Under the pieces are notes generated by a model that saw only the letters and a program-made list of their open reading frames with translations, was not told the origin of the DNA and searched no databases. The translations under genes were made by a program, and so were the position numbers. 64,000 nt of DNA, from assembly GCF_910592395.1 (NCBI RefSeq), contig NC_088309.1, forward strand, positions 16,434,599 to 16,498,598. The letters run 5' to 3'. How positions within the stretch are numbered: the stretch's first letter is position 1; the number at the start of each line of letters is the position of its first letter. This stretch comes from Lineus longissimus (lineage: Eukaryota > Nemertea > Pilidiophora > Heteronemertea > Lineidae). Below are positions 18,236 to 30,264 of the stretch, piece after piece.

Positions 18236-21200
18236 TTAGTCAGTTTCAAACTGATTTGGCATAGGCACAGAAAAAAGTCTACCATTAAATTGCACCACAA
18301 CACATTTCTTCTTGATACTGTCAACTGTTCGAGCAAGCGTTTCACCAGTTCTTTCAACTTCTACTATGTCTCGACACTGAACACCAGACCTCCGATCAGT
18401 GAAGAAGGCAGCGTTGTTCACAGCAAGTTTCTGCAGAATGGCGAATGGCTGCAATTCGCAGACACAAGCTCCATCATCACAGTTACAGTCAGGCACAAAC
18501 ACCACAAGTTCTTTTACAATGCACAGGGTACTATCATCAAGAAGCACGATATCATTTCGTCCTTTCTTACTTCTATCATAATTGCAGGCATGGCACACAA
18601 ATCTACCAGTAGAGAATCTCAAGAAATGATCGAATTCCTTCGCAACTTGAATTGGTTCATTCAAAAACCGTTCCAATGCTACCCTACTGGACAATGTCAT
18701 TTCCTTTTTTACTGCCTTGCCATACAAATAGACTCCAGCTAACTTTGTCTCACTGGAAGAGAGATACCGACCACTATGAGACAGTCGCTGATACAACAGT
18801 TTTGCACCCTCACCAGCAGCACCCATAATCGCAGGTGCAGCAGATTTTAATCCTATTTTGATGGCGAATTTTTCAGCTATTTGCTGTGGTGCAAATGTCT
18901 TCCCATGAAAGAGTTTAATGAGCACTTGGTTTTGACCTTCAAATGGGAACGCTGACGTAGCCCACACTGGTCCCCAGTTCCGCACTGATGAACAAATGTG
19001 TACCAACTAGTGAACATTGAATGTAACATGCTGGATTCCATAGTATTTTTGAACCAACTCGACGAAGATTTTGAGACCGTGCTCTAGCACAAGAAGTTGA
19101 TCCTCAGAAATTTTCTCCTTCATGAGTCCAAACACGCAAGACACCAGCAACATCCAGTGTTTGTAGTACTTGTCTGGGAGTCCAGTCAACCTCAACACAA
19201 ATGGGGAATAGTACAGAAGAAATGACCGCCATTCCGATGCTTTCCAATATTTTCGAACAGCTAAACTTCTAGGTGCCCTTGTTAGCTCAGACGGCGGTTT
19301 TATTTCTGTCAATGATTGGCTGACCATGTCGCTGAATGTTCCGATATACCATGGTCTGTCATGATACTGGCTATCAAACCACAATGTGGTAAACTGACGT
19401 GCAACACCGAGCAAGACGGCATGCATATAGTCTACCACAAATCCGTCAACTATGTCGAAGTCTGGTAGCAATGACAGTAGCGAGACTCCTTTCACACCCT
19501 TCTTAGATTCTCCAGCTGTTTCAGCCGCAAATGCTAGATCCATCTGTGTGGCTTTAGTTCTCACAGACGGTTCTGGCACCGTCGGGTCCGTTGTTGATGG
19601 ATAACACCTGGCATAACCATCCCCACGTTCAACATGCTCACCCTCATGAAGACACCAATCACAGCCGAACGCACCATTGAATTGGACCGTATTTCGTATG
19701 ATTGGCCGAGCAACGGAGTCGCATGATGCTGCGAGGAAGAACACCCGGCTCCTGATTTCCCTGCCAGAATGTTTGGCACGCCAGCCGAGTCCTTCCTCCT
19801 TTAATGTCACTGCCTCCGAAACAAATGGCCTCAAGAAGGTATGGGCTTTTGGCTTTTGGCTCCCGAACCACAACCCATACATCAGAACATTTTTCTTCCG
19901 TACGTCATAGGGAAGTTCATTTATGGTGAGTTGAATGGGTGTGATTGAAAAATTCGTCGATTTGAAAATTGGCACACCATGGCAAAGATGACATCGGAGT
20001 AGATACCATATTATTCTCCATCAGATTTTTTCAAACACCGCCCTTCATCGACGCTCTCCATGATACTCCTGATTTGATCTTCCATTGGTATCGTAAGGAA
20101 GAAATGTCCACTCTTGACGGAATCTTTGATGCTGTACGGTGTTTCACAAACCTCACAAATCCCATTTTGTGCTAGCTCTTCCTTAGAACCTATGTAACTC
20201 ACACATTCTTTACAGTAAATGTGGGTCTTGGTATCTCCTTTAAACACTGGAAGAGACTTCTTGAACAGATACTTTGACCTGGGAAGTTTTCCTGGCAGTA
20301 ACAGCTCCATAAACTGACAAAAGTCCTCTAAAGACTGTCCACTATAGCCGTGTTTGAATATCTGGAGCAGGAAGAGTATTTGAAATTGTGACAATGTCAG
20401 GGTTGTCCCAGCATGGAGTGGAGCTTCTTCAGGGGCATAATTTCCACCCTCATTTCCCTGGTTGACATCATCGACTTGGTCGATCTGGAAAATGATCATA
20501 AATGTAAATGAAAGACATGGAAGTGTCGGCTTGAATGCAGAATTCCTTGCCAATTAATATTTTCACACCTTTAGAAGAGTGGTTATGGTTAGAGTGAGGG
20601 TTAGTTAAGTATTGTATTTACAAAACCCAAGTGTTGGTTTCAATGGGCCAAGACAACCACTCTTCTTCCACGATCAAAACATGTACTCATGTGTTATTCT
20701 TATTTTATTGATTCTAACTAACTGAAATTTATATGGTCAAACGTCTGTGATGTCTTGAGTGGTTACAGACATAGTACATAAGTTACACGTACATTATTAT
20801 CATCAAGAATTTCAAAGTCACTCTCGTCTGTGATGGTATCATGTAGTTCTTATCTAATTCTAATGGCCGGGCATTCTCAGTTTCAAAAGGCTGAAATGAA
20901 GAGAAAAATGAAATTAATTTGTATCACACATTTAGTTGTGTTCTCTGTTAACATTTGGGGTTGTCATAGGCCTACTACTACTACTATTATGTTTGCCAAG
21001 ACATTTGGTTTCCAGGTGGGTTGGGTCATTCAATATCGATATATTTTTTACTAGGCCTTTTTTACCATAGCCACTTTTACCGTAGCTTTTTTTACCTAGA
21101 TTCCATCAGTTTAGCAACATTGAGTTTCACATGCCCATCCATCCAGTTTAGCAACATTGAGTTTCACATGCCCATCCATCCAGTTGGCTGGATGGGCATG

Positions 21201-23026
21201 TGAAACTCAATGGTGGATGGGCATGTGAAACTCAATGTTGCTAAACTGATGCAGGCAGACGTTGTAAAGGAAAAAAGGAACTTACATCTATGGGTTCAGG
21301 TTGAGCAAAATTCAAAATGTCCACAGCTGGACCCTCTTCGTATTCTTCAAGATGTGAGAGCACTTCAAAAAAGACATGTGATCGTGATTCGCCACTGTTG
21401 CTGAAATGCAAACAGAACATTTGATGGAATGTATGTATGTATGTAGTGAAGGATATTGTATGCAATTTTTTGCTCAAGGCAATGCAGTCATTTTTTAGAA
21501 AAGTCACCGCCTGATAGCAAAGTCAACAAAAGTTGAATAAGTCATTGTAATGGAACCACTGTGGCCACTCGTACACTGACAAGAAATGTATTCACCGCGT
21601 GTATTATTACTTCCTGTAGCAGACCATGAAAATATTTTGATCAACAATTTAAAGTTTCTTCATTATCATCCGTCTATATTCCAATAGAAGCCTAGATTGG
21701 GGGAACATACAGCCTATTTCTTGTGCCATGATTTAGTAATGTGCTTCTATTCAGGCCATTCATAAGCATGAGCTTTGGCTGGAACGAAATTTTTGCCATG
21801 GAGAGGGTGAGGGACAGGCTTTCAACAAATAGTATACAGTCAAAGTTCCATTATTTGTCTCTTTGGTTGAAAAATCTGACTTTTTGAAGTTTCAGTATAC
21901 GCTGTGTATGCCACACGCATTTTATCTGAGTGAACACGTGTTTGCCCAGGTGGTATAAACGCGTTCATGCCAACACGAGAATGATTCTTGGTGATGATCT
22001 GGTCATTTTCTCAGGGTCTACCGTTGATCTTTCCGCAGTAGACTTGCGAGTGATGATAGCTGTATCGTTATCTCTTTGCAAACACAATGGAAAGACATGC
22101 GTCAGCAGGCAGGCTCTGCATTCAGTTCACGTACCGGTACATACCTTTTCGTTTCAACAGATTTGAGGAGAGAAGACGTGATATCATCATCACTCTGTGT
22201 ACTGCTGTGCTTTCCCTCATAGTCCCTTTCTTCTTGGTACCGGTAGTCACAATTCTTGACCTTATACCGCCAGTCACTGCTTCTAGGAATGTCTGAGCCA
22301 ACATCGACAAGATACTTTTTGTACATCTTGTAAGGTGGACATTGGACATTGGTTGATGACTGAAAAAGTGAAATTAACACAGGAATGATATCAATTTTCA
22401 AAAGCCAATCATTCTGTCATGTCTGTGCACACTAGACATTTTTTTGGGAAATGAAATGGGCGGGGGAGGGGGGAGAGGGGGGATGGGATGATAGTCAAAC
22501 GATGCTCAGTGAATAGGATGAAAAAAGGAAATGGCCAGTTTCAGGTTACTTGAATTGAAGATGTATGGCTAAGAAAAATTACTAAGTGCCCAATAATATA
22601 TGAGTCGACGGTTGACATGAACTTCACTCGCCATGTGCACAGTGGCCGAAATTCTCAGGATGTACAGTGAACACTAAAAATCTGCCCCACTGCACCAATT
22701 TTCCTATAGGCCTGAGACAAGCACCGTGATGTTCAATGAATCAACTTCTTTTAGTTGTTTACCTTTGCTTCTCCAATTGAAAATTCTGATGCTTCTGAAT
22801 CAGATGATTCAGAGGCATCATCAGAGTCCAAATCAGAGGGAGGCCCAACTGCATTCGATTTTTTTCGGTGCCATTTGGTAGATCGTGGCATTTGCTGTGC
22901 TCCATCATCCACAAGGAACTTTTTCCTAAGCTGACGGCGACGTTTGGGCTGTGGGGGATCCTCATCGTCACTAGCGCTCAACTGCCAATTTGGCCTGGGG
23001 TGATGTCTTATGCTACTGGTCTCCAT
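18236..23026 (-). pseudogene. CACTA/EnSpm-like transposase (Transposase_21 type), four exons, broken
   Basis: Exons on the minus strand: 22763-23026 (acidic/basic N-terminus), 22145-22359, 21286-21400 and 18236-20484. Donors GTAAAC, GTATGT and GTAAGT and CAG acceptors are in place, and codon phase is kept across every junction. The last exon holds the transposase homology: a CKEC...CEVC zinc pair, FKSTNFSITPIQLTINELP, FGCDWCLHEGE, VVDYMHAVLLGVARQ (with the DxMH signature), RSFLLYYSPFVL and FPFEGQN. Lesions: an in-frame stop at 20011-20013, a frame slip near 19978-19985, and a stop (19007-19009) in what is otherwise NVH-LVH. Known role: cuts and joins element ends. It is divergently paired with the intact BEN gene; their shared upstream region is split by the second Gypsy element. 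Confidence 0.75.
21104..21251. repeat. 148-bp near-perfect inverted repeat (hairpin) in a transposase intron
   Basis: Starts CATCAGTTTAGCAACATTG and ends with its exact inverse. Each arm contains two copies of a 35-39-bp unit (TTGAGTTTCACATGCCCATC), so it is an inverted pair of tandem duplications with only a few central bases unpaired. It lies 35 bases from the exon at 21286-21400. Confidence 0.8.
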
Positions 23027-23649
23027 ATTCAGTCACCATTCTACAGTGCAGCAAGGTATCCCATAGATGTACCTGTGTATAAGAGAATGGTGTAATAAAC
23101 AAGATGGCAAACCAAAATGTCAGACGGGGGGGGGGACACTCATCTGTGCTGGGAGGTAGCTATACAATACTTTCATTGTGTTCAATGGCCAGTTACGCAC
23201 AACAGTGCCCGAGTGACCAGTATTGGAAGTGATGATGTCATTGATGATGATGATTCTCTGCCAAAGCCCAAATCATGAAATAAACATCAGGTCTTGATTG
23301 ATTTGAACTTCAGAAACCCGTGGTTCCAGGGCAATCAATTACCAACCATGGTCCATGGGACCATGACGGCATGAGGCATGACCATCATCCATGCCAACAT
23401 CGAACAGTTTGGTAGCCTCTCCCCCTTCCAGTCTGGTAGTAGTAGGCATCTACTTTTACATGGGGGTGTAGGCCTACATGGTGAAATAGATTATCTAGAC
23501 ATTACATGTATTGTATTTAGGCCTACATCTACATGGCTCTCGTATATCAGATATCATGTATATGTCATGTACATGATGTATGTCATGTATGTATACCATC
23601 GTACCACCATGTCGTGTACAGCAGCCATATGATATTCCATCCATTTAAA
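23027..23649. promoter_or_regulatory. Left half of the divergent transposase/BEN intergenic region
   Basis: No gene. With 34540-34984 it made about 1.07 kb between two divergent starts before the Gypsy insertion, so it probably held a two-way promoter. It has an AGGCCTACATGG repeat pair (about 23470, 23519) and a G10 run near 23126. Confidence 0.35.
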
Positions 23650-23653
23650 GGAC

Positions 23654-23951
23654 TGTGGTGCGGAGGGGTAGCGAGCGCGTCGCCAACAGCCGGTATCCCG
23701 TGACGTCAGCAGGTGGAGGGCCCAGTGACGTCACTCCCGGACCGCATAAAAGCCCTCGCAGGCCTAGTCTCGGGGCAGAAAACAACAGAAGTCTATAAAG
23801 TAAGTTTATCCCGTATCTTGTCCGGTTTCGTGCACATTTCATGCATAATGCACCGTATCATGCTCGCACCTGAATATTTGTGGTAGTGCACACCTGAATC
23901 AGCCCGTGGGTCACCCCGTCCGGCCCCTCGCTAAAAGTGGCCGGCACTACA
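23654..23951 (+). repeat. 5' LTR of the TatD-bearing Gypsy element
   Basis: Holds two perfect CRE palindromes TGACGTCA (23701-23708, 23726-23733), then a TATA-like CATAAAAG (23745-23752). These look like the promoter. A consensus splice donor AAA/GTAAGT lies at 23800. Confidence 0.93.
23800..23805 (+). promoter_or_regulatory. Splice donor in the LTR leader
   Basis: GTAAGT after AAA, about 48 bases downstream of the TATA-like box. It could splice to the acceptor at 32404-32405 to give a subgenomic message for the TatD gene. Confidence 0.5.
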
Positions 23952-23970
23952 ATTGGCGACGAGGATTTCT
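23952..23970 (+). promoter_or_regulatory. Primer-binding site, TatD-bearing Gypsy element
   Basis: ATTGGCGACGAGGATTTC starts at the LTR boundary; TGGCGACGAGGAT is a familiar Gypsy-type primer site form. The tRNA is not assigned. Confidence 0.6.
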
Positions 23971-24338
23971 TAGTTCGAACCCACTGCGGCTGTAGTTTTG
24001 CGATGGTGCAAGTCAGTGCACTGTGCTGACAACTTCGGGCGAATGTATTTTTGCCTTAGTAAATATATTTAGCTCAGACATGTTGGGTGTGGCAATTAGT
24101 ATCTCTCGTATCTGAAGTTTTGTAAAAGTTTGCGACTAATATTTCACTTGCACATTTTGAATTTGTTGGTTTATTCCGCACTGTATTTTTGTACCGAGCA
24201 CCGGCGACGTATACCCGCATATTCAGTCGTATCAGTTTCATTAGTCAGATTGTGAATTATTATTGTGTGCCACACCCGTCTAGGCCTTTGAATTATTTCT
24301 CTCTCGTCTAGTGAATACCTAGGCCCGGTTCTTAGGAA

Positions 24339-26167
24339 TTGATTGATTTCTCTTCTCCATCAAAGGACCAGAGTGTTCGTCCAAAGGGACGGAATATCAC
24401 TTGGGGGAACCCTCCTCCTGCCAATGTCGAGGAATTAGGCCGTACTGTAGGCCTATTAGCTCCTAATGGGAGTTATTCTCTTAGGCCCACTGCGCGAGCT
24501 CCGCCAGGTTTTGATGCGCGACCGCAGGTTGTAAGCACGCCATCGCACGATCGAAGAGACTGGTCTGAATTCGACTTATCGGACGGTTTGGAACCGATTA
24601 TATCACGTGGGCCACCCACGTCACAGTATCATGGTAATCCCATGTTGCGTTCTTCGGTCCAATCTCCGGACGGCAATGAGCTGGGGAGGCGGCTGGAGGA
24701 CGTTGGGATCCCGTCATTGTCTAAGTATTATCCACCTCATGTACCACAACGTCCTTGTCCTAATCCAAATGTTCAACAAGGAACATATCACCAGAGAAGT
24801 GCTAGTACTGGATACCCAATACCTCCCCTGAATTACATTTCAGGTCAGCACGGACAGGTGTTGAGTCGTGCCCCATTTCCACCATTTCAGGTTCCTCCCT
24901 ATTTGAGTGCAGGTCCCTGTCCAGGCTTGACTGCGACACCACGTCTCCCAAATCATTTTCAGGACAATAGACAGCCGGAATATAATCCTCAATATTCCCA
25001 ATATTCTCCGTTTACAGCTGTGGTTCCACCTCAACCCGGTGTCCAAGTACGTCCATTTACTCCTGCTCCTCAACATCTATCTGCCCATTTTCAGTCACCC
25101 GAGGTACGACGAGAGGATGTTCATCGATATGATTCTACTTCCATGATGCCCCCCCGTTTCCCATTTTCAGATCCTGGGCTGCAACATCATGCAATTCCGG
25201 AACAGATGGATCACTCCAGGGACGACTCACGTCATTCTCATTTCCGTCCATACAATCCACCCCCAGCCCGCTCCCTATTTTCGATGGTGGTGGCCAGTGG
25301 TCAACCTTTGATTTACAGATGCAGAGGGCGGCTACCAAGTATAGGTGGTCGGAGGTGGAGAAATTAGATCGTCTCATTGACGCTCTTCGGGGGAGGGCAC
25401 TCGAGTTTGTGGCGGAGTTGCCTCATTATTACCAGAACGATTACAATCAAATTTATATGAAACTACGTTCCCGTTTCGGGAGGACCGAGCCTCCGGTTTC
25501 GTATCGCCGTCGTCTGGCTGAGCTTGAACAATATGAAAACGAATCGTTGGCGGAGTTCGCGGAGCGCGCGCAACGTCTTGCGTCCCGTGGTTTTTCCTCT
25601 GCGGAGCCCGCGATTATTGATGAGTTGGCGGTGGAGGCCTTCTTCCGAGGCTGCCGGGAAAAGAATGCCGTCATTTTTGCTATGGACAAATGTCCTCTGA
25701 ACATTGATCACGCCCTCAAATTAGTCCAGTCAAATCTGGATAATCAAAAAGCTATTTGGGGCCGTACAAAACAGTCAAAATTTTATAGTCGTACTACTCT
25801 TCCTGTAAGTGATGGTCCAAGCATACGTGCTGTCTCTGCTGGTGGTCTGGAGGGACGTGTTGGAGTTCTGGAGACCGATGTCTCTGTCCTCCGCTCAACC
25901 GTCGAGGCGACACGAGAGGATGTCTCTACTATAAAAAACACTGTGTCCTCGACGGGTGAGAAGGTGGACAGGGCACTCCGTTCGCTTGACGGTCGGCAGC
26001 GCTCCCGTTTCCGATCCTCCAGTCCACGGCGGGGCTGTTCAAATTGCTTTTCAATGGATCACTTCTTCAGAGTCTGCCCGGATGTGTCATGTTACTTCTG
26101 TAAAGAAAAGGGGCACATCAAGGAGAACTGTCTTAAATTGTCTCCGTCACCGTCCCCAAATGCTTAG
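24339..26167 (+). pseudogene. gag: Gag polyprotein with one frame break, TatD-bearing Gypsy element
   Basis: The first frame (24339-25367) is a proline/tyrosine-rich N-terminus of about 310 residues. The second (open from about 25265, ending 26167) continues with FDGGGQWSTFDLQMQRAAT, the capsid core (KLDRLIDALRGRALEFVAEL to DHALKLVQSNLDNQ), a coiled segment (SVLRSTVEATREDVSTIKNT) and two CX2CX4HX4C knuckles (CSNCFSMDHFFRVC, CYFCKEKGHIKENC). The join needs a one-base frame change near 25260-25290, which could be a mutation or a frameshift. Two knuckles distinguish it from the single-knuckle Gag of the SGNH elements. Confidence 0.85.
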
Positions 26168-26175
26168 GGACTGAA

Positions 26176-29100
26176 ATGTATGGCCAACATTCAGTCCCTA
26201 CCATCGTAAGGCCAACTTTGAGTCATGTTTCTCCCACCATACGGCAATTAGCTGAGTCTCATTCGTGGGACTCGGACAGTCGTATGGTTCAGGTTCCTTC
26301 ATCTGGATCTGTAAGTGAAGATAGTCTCGGTCGCAAATTGTTGGAAAGTCAGTCAGGTTATGTGTGCAAGTCGTCACCTTTTCGGGTCGTGTATGACGAA
26401 CTACCCGACGTTGCACCGGAGACTGAGTGGACTAGTGAGTTAGCAGAAGAGCTTTTTCTTGCTGGGACACCAGCCTCTGGCCTACCCCCTGGTGGTTCGG
26501 TCTACAGCGACTTTGGGGATTACGATTTTGTTATGTCTCGGAGGTCGTCCCAAGCGAATTGGAGTGGTGACATTGTAGCCCCAGATAGTTACATTTACTC
26601 TGAAGGTTGTGGCTTGGCTGTCCCAAGTAATCCGTCTCCTGTAGAGTCCAGTTTGCCGGTCGGTTGTGACTTTGTCCCTCCAAATGTATCCGGGATGTCC
26701 CATGATAGTGTCTGTCGGGTTGTGTCTCGGCCTGTTGAAGGTTATGACATTGTCCCCTCGGAGGACTCTCAGGGGACGTCTCGTGTTGGAGGTGGTGAAG
26801 TGCTTCCCCTTGCTGACTATGACGGGATGCCCCGTTCTGTTAGAGGTTGTGACAATGACCTTTCAGGTCTTTGTCAATCTGTGCTGTTCCAATCCTTTGA
26901 TCCTGGTAAGAGATGGTTGTCACCTGCCCCTGATTCTTCTCCGGACGAGTTAGAGCTGGGGAGGGAGGGGGGAGGGGTGGTTTCATCATCTAATCCCGTT
27001 TCGGTTATCTCTCATTTTGACCTCGGGTCACCACCAGCCCCTGATCCTTCTCCGGACAATTTAGAGCTGGGGAAGGGGGGAGGAGGCGTGGTGTCATCAT
27101 CAAATTCAGTCCCACTCATCTGCCCTTTCAATCCTATATTGTCACTTGGTTGCTCAACCAACACTGGAGACATTGGCTGTATCCGGGAAGTAGATTTTAT
27201 GGGTGTGGGCGTAGTGGGGGAGAGTGCCGTGGTCCTGGCTTCAATACAGGGAATGGTGGCTGAAGCGACAATAGACAGTGCTGCTCAGGTTACCGTATTG
27301 AGTACAGACTACGTGCGTTCACTCCCTGTCGCTCTCATTTCTAAAGAATCCGTAAAACTTAAAGGTGCAGCCAAGGATAGTGACATTATTGCTTCGTATG
27401 TGGAGGGGGTGGAGTTCAGGATTAGTGATCAGGTGTTCTTGGTAAACGCGTACATTGCTCCGATATCAGATCCCATTCTGTTGGGGTTGGATTTTCTCAA
27501 GGCACAAAAGGCTGTTATTGACCTTCACCTTGAGAATCTAATCTTGAATGATATCCCAATTCCGATTAAGCTGGTACCCAATGTTCCACCGGTTTCCGAA
27601 CCCAATGTACGCAACATCCGTATGGACTCATCCTCCCACGTTGTTGGGAACTTGGATGAGAAGTCTGATGTGTTGTCTTCGGGACTTAGAACTCCCATTG
27701 ATCTCTCTCCGAGTTGTGAGTCTCTTCCTCCCGATCCGGATCCCAAGGCTCCTGTTCCTGAGTATTTAATGGATCTATATCTCCGTTCCATAGTACACCT
27801 TACGGACGAGCAAGCAGTGAAAGTTGCTGATCTCCTGAATGAATTCCAAGATGTCTTCTCAAAAGACGAATTCGATATTGGAACTTTTTCGGGGGTGCAG
27901 CACCATATAGACACTGGTGATGCTGAGCCCATTAAGGTCCCGACTAGACGAACTCCTGTTGCTTTTGATGATGAGGAGAGGCAGAATCTCACTTTGATGT
28001 TGAAGGCCACTGTCATTGAGCCTGCCTCATCTCCCTGGTCTGCGGCCCCGGTGTTGATCCATAAAAAAGACGGCAAGGTCCGCTGGTGTTGTGATTGGAG
28101 GGGTCTGAACTCTGTTACAAAAAAAGATGCATACCCTGTCCCAAACATTGAACAATGTTACCACACACTGAAGGGGTGCAAGTACTTCAGCACCCTAGAT
28201 GCTACTTCCTCGTATTGGCAAATTGAGATTGCCCCCATTGATCGAGAAAAAACTGCATTTTCGTCTAGCAAATACGGTCTCTTTCAATTCCGGAAAATGG
28301 GGTTCGGACTTTGCAATGCTCCCGCGACGTATCAACGTGTGATGGAGCATATTCTCTCTGATCTGTTGTGGGACAAACTGGTTTGTTACTTGGATGACGT
28401 CATTATGGGAGAATTGACTTTTGAAGACCACCTGGTACTCCTCCGTAAGTCACTTCTCAGGTTCCGTGAACACAAACTCAAGTTGAAACCTCGAAAATGC
28501 AACCTCTTTCAACTAGCGGCTAAGGTTTTGGGTCACATTCTCGATGAGCGCGGGATTGCAGTCAATCTCGAGAACATCGAGAAAGTAAAGTCATGGGCCC
28601 CACCTAGGTGTCTCCGAGAGTTGCAATCTTTCCTCAGCTTCGCTAATTACCACATATCTCACATCAAGGGTTTTTCGGAGATTGTGGTTTCACTCACCGA
28701 ATTACTCAGTAAATCAGTCTCATTTCAGTGGGGAACAGAGCAGCAGTCTGCTTTCGTACGGTTACGGGAGGCCCTGTCATCTGCTCCGGTGTTAAGTTAT
28801 CCCAACGATTCTGACCCCTTCATTCTAGATTGCGATGCTTCTGATCGCACCATAGGAGGGGAACTCCTACAGGTTCAGAATGGAGAGGAAAGAGTCATTG
28901 CATATGGGAGTTACACCATGACACCGGAGCAACGGCGTTACTGTACCACCCGTAAGGAGTTGTTGGCGTTGGTAAGATTTACCCGGAAATTCCGGCACTT
29001 CCTTCTCGAGAAGAAATTCACGGCCAGAACAGATCATGGCAGTTTGGCTTGGCTTATGCGATTTAAGCATATTGAGGGCCAGTTGGCTCGTTGGTTGGAA

Positions 29101-30264
29101 GAGCTAAGCTGCTATGATCTCCAAATTATTCATCGTCCGGGTAAATTACATGCCGACGCTGACGCTCTGTCTCGACTCCCTGATTTGCTCCCCGCTTGTG
29201 ATTGTTATAGGGCGGGTATCTCCTTAGACAGTCTTCCTTGTGGTGGTTGTGCTTACTGTACCAGGGCGCACAATCAGTGGGCACGCTTCGAGGAGGAGGT
29301 GGATGATGTTTTGCCTTTGGGAATTAGGATTGTTTCATTAAATTCCTCAGACAACTCTCCTGAGGACCCTATGTTGAACCCCATGTGTAATCCTTTTCTT
29401 AGTGTCTTACAAGATCAAGATTTGGACTCAGAGTTGAGTTGGAATGGTGAGGAGCTGGATTTTATTCCGGACATTGTCACTTCGGGTACTGGTCGTGTAG
29501 ACGTACTGCCTTGTTTGTTTGAAGAGCTGGATCATTCAGATTCATTGGTTGAGTTGTGCGACGGGGCTGGGACGGTAGGGGTTGGTTCTGTTTTTGACCC
29601 TGTTTCCCCCCCGGACGTATCTGAGCTGGAGGGGGAGCAGGATCTGATAGAGCCGGTGTGCCCCTGGTCCCCTTCTTCCCCCTCGGGCAATTCTGGTTGT
29701 TCAGATGTTCCCGATCTTTCAGAATATTGCTCTCCTGTGAATTGGACGGATAGTTTCACACGTGATGAACTAGAGGCGTCTCAGACTCAAGACCCAGATT
29801 TGGGAAAAATCATTGGTTGGCTTAAGGAAGGTGTGGTGCCGTCCAAGTCCATGCTACAGTCATGTGGGCCTGTGGTTAGGCATCTTTGGTTATGTCATAC
29901 TCAACTGGTATTGGAGGATGGCCTCCTTTGGTATCAGTGGGATGATGTTGTTAATTCCCGTTTGCTTCTTATGGTTCCCTCATCTCTCAAAGAACGTGTC
30001 TTTGGTATAGTTCACGATAACATCACATCCGGCCATCTGGGGTACAAAAATACTCTTTCTCGTCTCAGACAATCATTTTATTGGCGAGGTATGGGTCAAG
30101 ATTGTTATGCATATGTGGCCTCGTGTTCCATATGCAGTATCAATAAGAAACCCTGCCGTAAAATGAAAGCCGCTCTTGTGCCATTTACGGCTTCTGTTCC
30201 GATGGAAAGGGTCCATCTGGTCCGTTTATTCCGAGTTCTAATGACAATCTTTACATTCTCATGA
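26176..30264 (+). pseudogene. pol: Pol polyprotein up to integrase, TatD-bearing Gypsy element
   Basis: 1362 codons. An N-terminal ~340-residue acidic, Ser/Pro-rich extension contains two copies of a ~45-residue unit (PAPDSSPDELELG and PAPDPSPDNLELG). Protease: DSAAQ with Asp367. RT: LDATSSYWQIEI and YLDD at 738-741. RNase H: Asp885 in LDCDASDRTIGG. A second acidic insert of ~190 residues with a CDCYRA...CGGCAYC cluster lies between RNase H and the integrase HHCC domain. The frame ends at 30264 because a small deletion just after ERVHL removes the stretch holding the first integrase catalytic Asp and shifts frame; the rest continues at 30261. Confidence 0.85.

Noticed and set aside
20780-20885. 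Extra acidic exon of the CACTA-like transposase (ELHDTITDESDFEILDD)
   Set aside because: A donor GTACGTG is present, but no acceptor gives both an open frame and the right phase, and the gene is in phase without it.
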